A DNA stretch of 64,000 nt from Mytilus edulis (Eukaryota; Mollusca; Bivalvia; Mytilida; Mytilidae). Made by a program: the position numbers and the translations under genes. The stretch is from contig NC_092344.1 in assembly GCF_963676685.1 (NCBI RefSeq), positions 44,290,830 to 44,354,829 on the forward strand. Reading direction: 5' to 3'. Of this stretch, positions 1 through 11,681 are shown piece after piece. The stretch's first letter is position 1. The number at the start of each line of letters is the position of its first letter. Under the pieces are notes generated by a model. The model made no database searches. It worked only from the letters and a program-made list of their open reading frames with translations, and was not told the origin of the DNA.

Positions 1-92
1 CTGGGATTAATGCAGTATCTATTGGTCCCAGGTCTAATTATACATGACTAAAAGTTTTACAAATTCGTTTCAGCTTTGTACAACGCATATAA

Positions 93-3000
93 ATGACAAC
101 GATGGAAGGAAAATTCAACTTGCATTTTGTTGTTGCTATATTTATAATTGCTAATCCTGGAGGTAGGTCAAAGACAGATGGAAATTGAACCATATTTTTG
201 TTTGTTAGCTAAGCACCATGTATATATCTTCTATGTTTCAGGTTATAGTGTATAATTTAGAATGCACAAAACGGCAAACTGAAATTAATATATTACTTCT
301 CTTTAAGAAAAGAGATATGACAGTACAAAATGAGGAAGAAAAAAAATCAATCACCAGGATTATCCTATACACGGATCTGACTGGTCGATATTTATTTTTG
401 ATTAAAAGTCTCTGTAGTGTATAGCTTACCCGTACAACAACGAAACCAATATGACTATATGGCAAAGTTTGTATGTTACTGTCTTAGAAATGATACAATT
501 CTGGTTGATTTAAGGTAGGACTATGGGCTGGTAGCAGAGCAAACTCAGTATACAATTAAAAATAAATATAATGAAAGGTTGTTTATCTGATAAAAAGCCT
601 TATGTCATTTTTGGGATTATCATAATCATAGAAACATTAGCAATTCACGAAAACCACACACAAAATCCGTACTATTTTCCCATTTTTTATATATATAGGT
701 GCCGAACTTTTCCCATTTGTACGAAAAATGCATATCACCATTCGTACACATTTGAAAATATAAATTATAGTGAGACCTAACTTTCAAATGAATTTTTATT
801 CCACTGATTTCATTGTTTTTCAGCTGTCGGAGCTCATTTATGCTCAGCAATAACCAACATTGACTGTCGGCACCCTAGCTTAAATGCAAGAGGTAGGATT
901 ATGACACATATGTTAAGATAGGTAAATAAATCGAATATAACTCGATAAGCATATAAAGATATGACAGTTGTTTTCCAATCATTTGATTTGTTTGAGTACT
1001 ATTCTACCATTTGTTACAGTGACTTGACTGTTAGTGTTGCTATTCACCAATTGCAACTCATTCAAAATTTTGACCAAATTGCAATTTGTTTTATTAAATC
1101 AAATTGTTCAACTGGTCAAAAATTTGAACAAACTGTTCAGCCAAAATGTGAAAGTGCAAAGTGATAAAATAAATCATACTTACAATCCTATAAGTCTGTA
1201 ACTCCACTGTATTGATGTAATTCCTAAATCAGTCTATCAATCTGTATAGTTATATTACAGCCATTACCATACTAAAGGTGAACTGTTTTATTTTGAATTG
1301 CTATAAAAATGTCAAAACTAAGCTTTTATAGAGTTTTTCTTTCGAAAAGTATTCTATATTTATAAGTATCACACATTATGCGAATTTTGCAATTGGGTCA
1401 AAATATTGAATGAGTTGCAATTGGTGAATAGCAACACTAACAGTCAAGTCACTGTAACAAACTTTCTGTTTTGAATTTTCCTGAGCGTTCGGCATTTTTA
1501 TCAATTCACTTTTTATAACTATAAAATCATTCTTATTGTAGTGTGTTTCTGCAGATGTTTGAATGTTAAAATCAACAGAGAATATTTGGAAGTTACATTC
1601 TCACCTTGTGAAAAACTTTTGCAAAAGTGTATTTTCTATAAACTATGGTTTGAAATTTGGTTTCAAGATGAAGAGGAACAATTCATAGGCAGTACAGAGG
1701 TCTACATTAATCATAAAATTGAAAACAGATCAGAGGTAATTTACATGACCGTGTTTGGGAATCAACAACCTAAGTAAAAGTGATTTTGGGTTGCTCTTAT
1801 AAAAATAACTGAAGATAACACTGAGTGATCAAAACTCCGCTCTGATTATTTTGCCAAAGTTAAACTTATTTCAAACAATTCCAACTTGTGTAAACGTTTA
1901 TTATATTTAAATGACCATGTTAATGATAATTCATATCAACATAGAAGTGCTGACTAGTAATAATGTGCCAGTAATAAATTAATTTGCTTAAACAGATTTT
2001 TTCCCTCCATTTTAGATATTTCCATTGTACGAGTTGACAAATTCACTTCATCATACACTGAAATTGAACAAACGGTACACAGTATCGGTAAGAAAGCGAC
2101 ATACACAATATTGTTATTGCCAACGTATACTTTTCGGAAACTATATTTTTGAAGCAAATAACTACATATATGTTTCAATTATAGAAGTATGTAAAATTCA
2201 TTCTATAAATGTCCTGTATTTGTAAAATAAAGGCAACAGTAGTATACCGCTGTTCAAAACTCATAAATCCAGGGACAAGTGCTTTTTTGTATCGTCATAT
2301 TTTCACTGCGATGCTCCTATCTAGTCTTAACTGAAGTTTATTTTCAATGAGATTTATCATATTAGCCAATTGGGTAAAACTAGTGACAAAGTTACTGTTT
2401 TTGTTTTAACAAATTACCCCAAGTCCATCCAATAGATTATATGACATCTAATATTAATGATAATTAAAGTATAAAAGAGAGTCGAAAGATACCAGAGAGA
2501 CAATCAAACTCATAGATGAACGATAAACTGACAACGCCATGGCTAAAAAATAAAAAGACGACAAAGACAAACAGACAAATAATATCACAAAAGAGACAAC
2601 ATAGAAAACTAAAAACAAAACAACACGAACTCCACTAAAAACGGGGGTGATCTCAGGTGCTCCGACAGAGTAAGCAAATCCGGCTCCACATGTGGCACCC
2701 GTCGTGTTGTTCATGTTATAACATACCCGCTTTAAATATAGGGCTTATCAGTTCATATTTTTCTTCTTTAGATTCAACCAAGATGTACCAGTTGTGATGA
2801 TTTCTGTGAATTCATGCCGGATATGGGTAAGAAGTTTCTCAAGCTGTTTAGACATAAAATTAAGGCAACAATAGTTTAATGATGTTCAAAATCCCATAAC
2901 TTTACTAATCAAATACTAATTTAGGTAACAAACAACGAGCGATAGAATCGAAGAGAGAGTACGAGACGGCGCCTTGCAGTTATATATTTTTCTTAATTAG

Positions 3001-6000
3001 AATGAAAAATCATCAAATAAAATACAGCAATTGTTATCTCGAGCACAAATTTTCTAATCCGAGTACTGATTAAAGTTATATGACTATAAGCCCAGGGATT
3101 TTGGCCATAAAACTATACTCAGTTTTCGGGGTACACAATCTGTGCTCGAAACACCAAATGAATTATTTTTTGTTTTTGGAATTCTGAGTCTGAGTAAGAT
3201 AGTCATACTCTAAATGTTACAAAAAAAGTAAAATCACAAAAATATGGAACTCGGAGGAAAATCTAATCGGAAAGTCCATAACCACATGGCAAAATCAAAT
3301 GACAAAACACATAAAAAACGAATGTCATATTCCTGACTTGGTACAGGCATTTTCATATGTAGAAAATGGTGGATTGAATCTGGTTTTATAGCGCTAAACT
3401 TCTCACTCGTACGACAGTCGCATCAAATTTAATACAATTGATAATAATGCGTGAACAAAACAAACAGACACAATAGGTAAAAATGTCTCAAATGAAAGTA
3501 AAATGTCTAATTCGGTAGGTCATATTCGTGAAAATGGAACGGGATTGTAGTTACGACATAAGGAACATATCCAATATCATTTATTTAACAGATATTCCAT
3601 AACAGTGAACCAACTAGTGATGGCGTCCGTAGATGATTTCAGCTTCCCAATGCTTCACTAATGGGAAGCTGAAATCAACTCCTTTGTCGTAAAGTTTTGT
3701 TTTCAACCGACCCTCATAGTCAATTTCTAAATATAAATCTTAAACAACCACAATGCCGGATTTGTCGACAGGAATATCGTCATTGCTGTGAATTCGGGTG
3801 CACCACCCTAAATTGAGACGTCATTCTTTACCGTATGAACCTCAAGCGTGACATTGAAATACAAATAAGGTCACTCCTGGTCTTAGACATGTAGTAAAGC
3901 GTTTTTCAAAGTGGGGTGTCCTTTTGACTGTGCATGATGCACAAGTACACTGGCACGTCTGGTAAAGGTTGGACGTAAATCCGATGCCTCGTGAAGAGTG
4001 AGTGTCACGCTTTTTTCACGTTATCAGTGCATATAAAGTGCAAATCCAGCTAGTTCATTTTCACTGCTGTATGCGAGTATGTCTATTATAAAATGAAGGA
4101 TGATTGGAAAAAATCCGTTTGTTTACTTTTTGAAAATACAAAATAATTGATTTAAATGTATGCTTTAATACAATTTCATCAGAATATAATTTTTAATGTA
4201 TAATAACAGGATATAAGTCCATAAAAGTGTAATAACAACAACAGACTCCATAACATTGATTACTGAATACAATTGATTTCAACTATAGATGCGTTGTATT
4301 ATCACTGTAAGTGAAATCATTTATGATGTGGAATTTTTGGAGGTGCGATGAATTTTCATTGTTGTTGTTTTTTTTTAATATGTTTTCTACATGAAACCGA
4401 ATTGTTTTTTTTTAATTACTTTGATATTGATGATATTTACAATTTGTAATCTTGTGTTTGTTGAAAAAAATGGAAATAGTGATTAACACCTGTAAAACAT
4501 TTATGGATGTGTCAATTATGTCCCCACAGACAATAAAACTATACTTAATTATTTTTTCATTATTTGTTCAGGTTTTTTGTTAATTGGGCAGTTGGTTAAA
4601 ATTTGTTAAAAAAACCCCCAAAGTTATGTCTTTTACATAGAGAAAGGACACTTATCTATAGCTATGTTATCAAATTACCCATGTTACACTGTACTAGTCT
4701 TAATTCTTTTAAATAAGATGTACAAATCAAGGCTTTAAAAAAAAACACCAACATAATCTTATTCGTGAGAATAAAGAATTATAAGAAATTCTTTGATATT
4801 ACAATATACAATGTAATCATTAGTTATCATGATTACTTTAAAGACAAGTTATCTAATGTAATAGATTACATTTGAAATAAGGTGTTATTTTAATGTAATC
4901 GATTACATTCTATTACATCTGAAATAAGGTGGTTTTTTTTAATGAAATAGATTACATTCTATTAGCAAAGTAATTGTAATTTAATCTATCACATTTTTAA
5001 AAAATCGATCTAATCCCTGAACAGTATAACATTAGAACAAACTAATAAAATTGGTTGAAAAGGGCATAACTTATTGATAAAAGAGGGACGAAAGATACCA
5101 GAGGGACAGTCAAACTCATAAATCGAACTGACAACGCTAAAAATGAAAAAGACAAACAGACAAAAAAACTTAGTCAATATTTCTTACATTATAAATTCCA
5201 GACTTAATGAAACCAATCTATACTCTGTAAATTTTGCCTACACATAAACTAGTACATGGCTATAAAGTACTATCCCAGTTTACCCGAATTCACAGCCAAA
5301 TGAACCTCAATTCAAAATATGCAGTTATGCTGGACTGTCCAAAGTTCATCGGACTAAGGGTAAAATGGATATGCATCGGTTCAACATTTTATAATTAACT
5401 GGTAGTACATTCTCTAAGTTATATGAAAGCAAAGGAAAATATCAATTTTATTTTAATTTTTAGAAATACCACCGGCTGTGGTAACAAGTCCCGTCAGTAT
5501 CGAACGTGACGATTCAAGAAAATTGTTGTATCTAGCAGTTGTTATGAGCGTTTTTGTTGTGATAATGATCGCAGTTATTGCTTCGATTTTGGTCTGCAGA
5601 CACAAGAAGACTAATCAAGATTCACCACTGAACAACATACATACCCAGTATTCGAGTGTGGGAAAAGAAACCAGCTTAAACAAATCTACAAAGATCATTA
5701 ATATCATATCATTGAATTCTGACAAGGTATCAATTGGCGAGTTAATATCATTCATACCTACCAGTGTTTTCAAGATTGAAGTATTACATCCTGCAGCCTT
5801 TGTCGTAGAAACTCCAGCCGGATACTCATTTCACGACAATCTGTTGGAAAATAGAACAAACATATTCATCCTTAATAACAGTGTAGTACAAGATATGTTA
5901 GGGAGTTGCAATACTAATGGACCTATATCAAACTTATGTTTAATCTTAATAAACAAGGTAATGAGAGATGAAGATCTTTATCCTTCTACATATTTTATGT

Positions 6001-6167
6001 CGTTCGAACAGGATTTGGAGCTACTAATTCTTAATTTTGACACTTTGAATGTTTTCAAGAGCATTTTACAGAAATTTGTTGATCTTTCTGGTACATCTAA
6101 AGAAAGTATTAATAAATTTAATAACTTTTTAAATCGAATAGAAGGCAATGAATTAATCGACATTTAA
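93..6167 (+). CDS. Receptor A: IL-17-receptor-like membrane protein with SEFIR-like tail (387 aa, 6 exons)
   Basis: Coding exons are 93-162, 824-892, 1542-1735, 2016-2087, 2772-2826 and 5464-6167, all with GT/AG borders; intron phases are 1,1,0,0,1 and the sum is 1164 nt. Exon 1 is a signal peptide (start ATG 93, or ATG 102). Exon 2 has two Cys. Exon 3 begins CFCRC and holds a PC...KC pair and the motif FYKLWFEI. Exon 4 ends in KRYTV. Exon 5 reads IQPRCTSCDDFC. Exon 6 has a membrane span at about residues 174-197, a basic RHKK stop-transfer stretch and a cytosolic domain at about 230-380. Known family: IL-17 receptors join FnIII ectodomains to a cytosolic SEFIR that binds Act1-type adaptors. 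Inferred: a type I cytokine receptor able to signal. The SEFIR call is the weakest part, because the domain is divergent and a TIR relative is possible. Only 92 bp of upstream sequence lies in the window. Confidence 0.8.
1011..1460. mobile_element. MITE-like element with ~60-bp terminal inverted repeats, intron 2 of receptor A
   Basis: The left end from 1011 (TTGTTACAGTGACTTGACTG...) is repeated in inverse orientation ending at 1460, with near-perfect arms of about 60 bp. The interior of about 330 bp is non-coding. No clear target-site duplication is visible. The short ORF at 961-1164 lies across the left arm and is not a gene. Confidence 0.8.
2226..2290 (+). repeat. Short copy of the 'aaggcaacagtag' dispersed repeat
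   Basis: It starts with AAAGGCAACAGTAGTATACC and continues to a CATAAATC motif. Related copies lie at 13331-13540, 21778-21960, 26456-26600 and 51015-51200, and an inverse one at about 59745-59815. It is in intron 4 of receptor A and shows no coding potential. Confidence 0.6.
2470..2720 (-). repeat. Retroelement 3'-end repeat (R2), minus orientation, intron 4 of receptor A
   Basis: It contains the blocks AGAGACAATCAAACTCATAG, GACAACGCCATGGCTAAAAA and CCACATGTGGCACCCGTCGT. The same blocks recur at 28130-28372 and 44865-45020 (minus) and at 36588-36795, 48098-48310, 52915-53185 and 54740-54990 (plus). In the 52.9- and 54.7-kb copies it follows a retroelement coding remnant, so it is probably that element's 3' untranslated end. 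Confidence 0.7.
3235..3735 (-). mobile_element. Degenerate retroelement piece with hairpin, intron 5 of receptor A
   Basis: On the minus strand, 3600-3725 is similar to the retroelement remnant at 54355-54700: both carry a block reading roughly YEG(R/W)LKTKLYD. An internal deletion has brought two inversely similar parts together, giving a perfect 16-bp inverted repeat (3634-3649 and 3662-3677, arm TGATTTCAGCTTCCCA, 12-nt loop). The upstream part, 3235-3480, belongs to another dispersed repeat also seen at about 9815-9990, 36800-36965 and 40385-40520. Confidence 0.5.
4800..5000. repeat. AT-rich palindromic repeat with TGTAATCGATTACA core, intron 5 of receptor A
   Basis: The palindrome TGTAATCGATTACA and degenerate versions (AATGTAATAGATTACATT) occur several times. 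The block ending GAAATAAGGTG is repeated about every 50-55 bp. No coding potential is seen. Confidence 0.55.
5085..5170 (-). repeat. Truncated R2 retroelement 3'-end copy
   Basis: It contains GGGACAGTCAAACTCATAAA and AAAGACAAACAGACAAAAAA, as in the longer R2 copies. It lies 0.3 kb before the last exon of receptor A. Confidence 0.5.
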
Positions 6168-6549
6168 CAGAAATATTTTTAGACAACAGATACAATGCAT
6201 TTTTTTTTACATTTCAATATCAGAAATTAAGATAATTTAAGTTATATTTTAATCAGTCCGATATGCCAAGTTTATTATTTTCTCTTACTATGTTTTATTA
6301 TTGTAACCAATAAGATGTTCAAATGACTACTTTGATTAATTTTTAATGCTTTAACCAAACTAACATCTTATAAAATTGAATACATAACACATAACAGATA
6401 TTTTTGCATTTTTTCATGGAATGCTTTATTAAACGGTTAATTATGTCATCAAATTAAAAGTTGATATATTACAAATTTAGGTTTGCACTTGAGTGAGGCG
6501 TCATATTGATGTCCTGACAACGATACTTATAATACAAAACGAAAGTAAT

Positions 6550-6800
6550 TAAAAAAAATGGTATGATTGCCTATGAGACACATCTTCGGAAGAGACAAAA
6601 TGACACAGAAACTATAGATCACTGTATGGCTTTAAACAATGAACAAAGCCCATACCGCATAGTCAGATATGCAATACAACAACAAACGACAACCACTGAA
6701 TAACATACATAATGTGGTGGGGTTAAACATATTAGGGGGATCCAAACCCTTTCCTAACCGGGAAAAGGGGATGTAACAGTACAACATAACATCGACAACT
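6550..6800 (-). repeat. R3 dispersed repeat, minus orientation
   Basis: It starts AAATGGTATGATTGCCTATG and includes the TGGTGGGGTTAAACATATTA and CTAACCGGGAAAAGGGG blocks. These are the inverse of the R3 copies at 15630-16012 and 33998-34435. Members are about 380 bp; this one is shortened. Confidence 0.65.
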
Positions 6801-7499
6801 ACATTTAACCGATCAGGTAAATAAAATATCTTCCACATACAAAGGGTGTATGCAAGGAACAAATCGTTAAGTGTGAAAATTTTCAAAAGCATATCCTTAT
6901 CTTAACATATATCTAAATATTTACTCTGCGCCACTATGAAAACTGCATTTACAACCCTCACAATTCCAAACTTGCGACCACAACTCATATACACTTATAC
7001 AAATAAACATTCACGATCAATCATTAAAGGCTATTAGAGTTTATGTTGTTATTCGTTTTAGACATTAGATACTTTCTAGAACAAATAACATTAGAACATA
7101 CCCGCGAAATCGCGGGCATATAAAGCTTGTTAACTGTTGTAGGATGATTTTTTGTTAAAGATATTATGTATGGAGAATTACATAAAAGGTATCTCCCTTT
7201 TTCCAAAGTCCGATATTTGTTTCCTTTCTGTTAAATTCAATTATATTCGTGTTTTTGGCCTACGACCACAATTATTCTTCTCCTTTGCTACATTGCTTCT
7301 TTTGGTAAAAGTCAAATCAAATTAAAAATTTGCACCGTTTCAAACATGAAATAAATGCTTATATATAGACCATTATTAGTCTAAAAAATATGCTTCTATG
7401 ACAATCCATCAGTGCTTTTTTTGAGAGCCTTATTAACATGCCAATGGTAGGATTTGAATCATGTATAAATGACTAATACCAACTAAGGCTAATGAGGGG

Positions 7500-7690
7500 T
7501 TGTCGATCGGAAGGGTCCTGATCCCGAATTCCCTTGCTTAAAACCATGAAATCCCGAGATGCAGAATTTAAAGAAATTCATATCCCGAAATCGAAAAATA
7601 TATTCCCGAATCCCGTAAGGATCAAGCCCCTAATCCCGAGCTTAAAAATACCCGATCCCGACGCCCCAAAAAAGGTCCTGCCTCCCTCTA
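7500..7690 (+). repeat. TCCCGA-punctuated low-complexity segment
   Basis: The hexamer TCCCGA or a close variant occurs about ten times in 190 bp with irregular spacing, in otherwise AT-rich surroundings. The 103-aa ORF here is proline/lysine-rich from the motif itself and runs into a neighbouring repeat, so I do not call a gene. Confidence 0.5.
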
Positions 7691-7739
7691 ATCTCTACCT
7701 TACTTTCATTTTTGCAAAATCACTATTTTCCCTATTAAC

Positions 7740-7875
7740 AATAATTTTTTATGCCCCAATTATGGGCACTATGTTTTCTAGTCTGTGCATCCGTGCGTTC
7801 GGTCGTCCGTCCGTCCATCTCGTCTGTCTGTCCCACTTCAGGTAACAGTTTTTGGTCGAGGTAGTTTTAGATGAA
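7740..7875 (+). repeat. Partial R4 dispersed repeat
   Basis: It reads TTTATGCCCCAATTATGGGC and then GTCCGTCCGTCC-type low complexity, followed by CAGGTAACAGTTTTTGGTCG and GATGAAGTTGA. The same blocks occur at 46135-46404 (plus) and inversely at 16425-16715 and 29781-30262. Confidence 0.55.
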
Positions 7876-7881
7876 GTTGAG

Positions 7882-8383
7882 CATGTTTTACTTATTTTAA
7901 TATATATGCAAGTGGTATGACCCCTTAAATAGTAAACATTTCAAAGAAAACAGTAAACAGAATCAGGGACTTTCTATACTAACATAGAAATGGTCTGACA
8001 GAATACAGAGAGTCTCTATATGTTAAAGTAGTATAATCGTAGTTTACATGTAGATAAACCCGAAAATTATTTGTCCTCTCTAAGGAGGTATAATAGTTGT
8101 GATTTTTGCGATCTAAACACCATGATATGGAGAACGCTCTACGATTGGTTGTACTTGTGTCACATGTTTTACTTATTTTAATATAAATGCAACTGGTATG
8201 ACCCCTTAAATAGTAAACATTTAAAAAAAAAACCAGTAGACAGAATACAGAGAGTCTCTATATATTAAAGTAGTATAATCGTAGTTTACATGTAGATAAA
8301 CGCAAAAAATAATTGTCCTCTCTAAGGAGGTATAATAGTTGTGATTCTTGCGATCTAACCACCACGATATGGAGAACGCTCTG
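7882..8383 (+). repeat. Tandem duplication, period 281 bp
   Basis: CATGTTTTACTTATTTTAAT at 7882 recurs at 8163. The following ~220 bp also matches, including TAGTATAATCGTAGTTTACA and TCTCTAAGGAGGTATAATAG. The second unit ends near 8383 after GGAGAACGCTCT. A few substitutions and a small deletion separate the units. No ORF. Confidence 0.75.
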
Positions 8384-10259
8384 ATTGGCTTATCTATTTT
8401 TCATTTTTGTTATCTATCATACGCTTGGTTGTATGTGTGCATGTTTCAAACCGGAAGTCTTATCTATGACTAAAAGTCAGTCTGATGACGGAATCATATC
8501 CGGTCTCCTTTTTTGTCGTTTTTCTCCAAAAATAACTCAATCTGAATAATCATAAGAATAGATGACAAATGCGACTATGCATGTTACCTTATAGGACACA
8601 GAGGCATGATGATTGATTTATTGTGGAAGGAAGAGAAGCGACACACAAAATGAGGTCTTCTCGTTTAATAGTATAGATACCATTGAAATCAACAGTGTGT
8701 GTTGTTTTATTCACATCTCATTTGTTTTCTTTCTACACAATATCTTTATAGTATAGTAGTATCTACGAGTGTGTATCTTTTATATTGCATTACTATCTTT
8801 ATTGTATATCTCACTGATCAAGGTTCTATGCATTATCATCGGTATTGTCACGTTTATAGATTTAATAACGAGCTAGAATAGGATATTGCTTGATATCAGC
8901 TTGAGTTATTTAATTTCATTATTATAATAAACGATCATTAGGCGAGTTTATTATTACTATTTTAGTCAAAAAACGAGAGTTGATACCAAACGATATCCAA
9001 TTTTCACAAGTTTCTAAACCTATTTCTCTTATGGTCAACACTTTAAATGTGTGAAATTTAAAACTCCGCGTTATATTGATATAACATTTTGCACATTTTC
9101 GTACGACGTCATGTTATTTTGCGGTGTCAAACTTTAAAATCAGACATTTTATAACGTTTGAGCGCTTTAGAATGTAATAAAATTTGACAAGAAGATAGTC
9201 TGGTGCAATGTGTGACTGTTTTGTATATTATCAAAGAAATCACAATTTCCATTGTCGATGACGAAATGCACATCATCTTCACCCAATCGTAACTACTCAG
9301 CCGTTTTCGCTTCGCTGTATAATAACTTTCTGTAACCATAAAGATCGAGTCTTTTGGTAGACAAAACAGTATTTTTGGTTGACGAAATGCACGTCTGGTA
9401 TTAAGTAAAATCACAAATCTTTAATGAGTGGTGTACTGTTTTGGATAGAAATGCCATGCATGCCGAAACACATTCTTCGTGTAAAGGAACTAGCCAGACA
9501 TGCATAAATACAAGGTGATTTTACATCAATTATTGCTGTACTTAAAGTTAAATAGCATTTTGTCCAGTTGGAAAGGTAAGAAAGTACGATATGACGATAT
9601 GTTATGGCAGTGTGTCTTCCAATTCGACAATGAAATTGTATGTATGATAAAAGAAAAATCTTATTTTTGCATACGGTCTAAGTGTCATATTTATACCACA
9701 AAGGTATTATGTATGAAATAAAAACGGATATGGGTTTTACGTCAATAATACAGCAGCAGAATTACAAAAGACTATAGTGTTTATTGCTAATAGCATGACT
9801 AAAGAACTTTATATAAGGACGAAGAAAATGAGTACAACAAAAATACAAAATCCAAATATAATTCTGAAATGGGGAAGTCCATAAAAGATGTCAAAATCAA
9901 ACGTTATCAATCAACAGAACCAGTGAAAAACAACTGTCATCTCGAGACTTGATACCGGCATTTCCAAAAGAAAACATCAGTCACAATCCAAACTTTCTGA
10001 GCGTATCATTAGAACCGATTAAAACATTCAGTATCCAACTCTTTTAACAAAACAAACAATAATATCCAGAACATATGTAGAAGTACTATCAACTTTTGAA
10101 AGAAAATTAGGAATTTTATGCTTAGTTATTAGTTCTACTTTTTTTCTACATAATATTTTGATTATCGTTAAATAAGTTTTCGAAATGTCATACACCCTTT
10201 GTTGATGAGACAAAAAGAGTTTCATAAAAACCAATTAAATATATCATGCTGATAATTTC

Positions 10260-10490
10260 TTTACGCCAGACGTGTTTTTCGTCTACATATGACGCGTCAG
10301 TGCCGCTCGAATAAAGACAATTGGAAGGCCAAATGAAACCAGAATTTGATTAATATTGAAGGCAAAAAAATCACGAAAGCTGATTAAAATCTTTTTAAAA
10401 TCATACTTTCTCAATAAATAAACATAGATACCAGGATTAAATTTTGTATTTACGCCAGACGAACGTTTCGTCTACAAACCAACATAATGA
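10260..10490 (+). repeat. Two partial R1 repeats (ACGCCAGACG motif)
   Basis: ACGCCAGACGTGTTTTTCGT (10263) and ACGCCAGACGAACGTTTCGT (10452) are each followed by CTACA. This is the core of the R1 repeat, whose fuller copies are at 16018-16235 and 40955-41140. Confidence 0.5.
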
Positions 10491-11394
10491 TGTTGTTTCT
10501 TACACCATAATTGTATAGTATTATCGCATTTCTCAAAAACAAGAATTGATAGCTCAGTGAACGGTTTTCATTTGGATCTTGCAAAACATTTGAACTAATC
10601 TAGATTGAAAGTAAATGTGATTTTCATTTGAAGTTTATGAAATTGATAGCAAATCTTTGTCAGTCTGTCTAATATATTTCTTACTAATTTTTATTTAGAG
10701 CTTGATGTATTTTACAGACATTTTTTCCTAAATTGTTGTAGTCAACTTATTGACCTGTATTTCTTTTTTTGTTGCTGACTCAATGACGTATGCCCACATC
10801 CTACACACCTTTATTTCCTACTTTCATAATTATAAATACCTTACAAAATAGATCTATTCAACAAAACTCACATTTCAAAATCTGGTATAATACACTGAAT
10901 ATATTTGAATAATGTTCGAAAATCCAAAATTAACTTATTCAAATATTCAAAATCATTAAATTAAAGAATCAAATTCCGTTTATGTATAAGAAAAAAGACA
11001 CCATATGAGATGTATCATAACCGTGAATTTGCATGTAAATACTATTCAGATGTTGCTCATTGGATTATTGTCTAGAAGAAACAAATAAAAGAAAAGAAAG
11101 ACATTTTTAAAAATGTAGATTCAAGATTTAAATGGACATATTGTGTATGAAATTACAAATGGTTAATAATTTATCTTCTATTGGCTACCTTAAACTATCT
11201 TATCATATTGATCATTCATACAGAGCTAATGAGATTTTGAAGGACGTGCAAATTGAATAATACTGTAATTAGCATTTGTTAAATATTTGAATGGAGGCAA
11301 TCTAACAGGTAAAAACATTTTTACTTATTCTATATCTACATTTGATTGAAATTCAGATTTATTTAGACATGCAATGAAAAAGCAATATGCATTT

Positions 11395-11670
11395 ATGCTT
11401 TTACGAGAGCCTGCAAATCAGTGGTTGTCGTTTGTTGATGTGCTAATGTGTTACATCTTTGTTTACAATACTTTTTTGCACATAAATTAGGCTGTTAGTT
11501 TTTTGGTTTGATTTTTTTTTACGTTTGTCATATCGTGACCATCAATAACTGACTAGGCGGTATGGGCTTTGTTCATTGTTGAAAGCCGAAAGGTGACCTA
11601 TAGGCTATAGTTGTTAATTTCTGTGTCATTTGGTATCTTGTTGAGAGTTGTCTCATTAGCAATCATACCA
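11395..11670 (+). repeat. Partial R3 dispersed repeat
   Basis: It contains CAGTGGTTGTCGTTTGTTGA, GGCGGTATGGGCTTTGTTCA and AATCATACCACATCT, in the order of the full R3 copy at 15630-16012. It abuts the next element at 11682. Confidence 0.6.
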
Positions 11671-11681
11671 CATCTATTTTT

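Noticed and set aside
2016-2087. Alternative reading of receptor A exon 4 in phase 1 (ISIVRVDKF...)
   Set aside because: Exon 3 ends in phase 0, and the phase-0 reading (FPLYELT...KRYTV) matches exon 4 of receptor C (FPLYKLS...KNYTV).
7534-7845. 103-aa ORF
   Set aside because: Made by the TCCCGA words and an adjoining R4 fragment.
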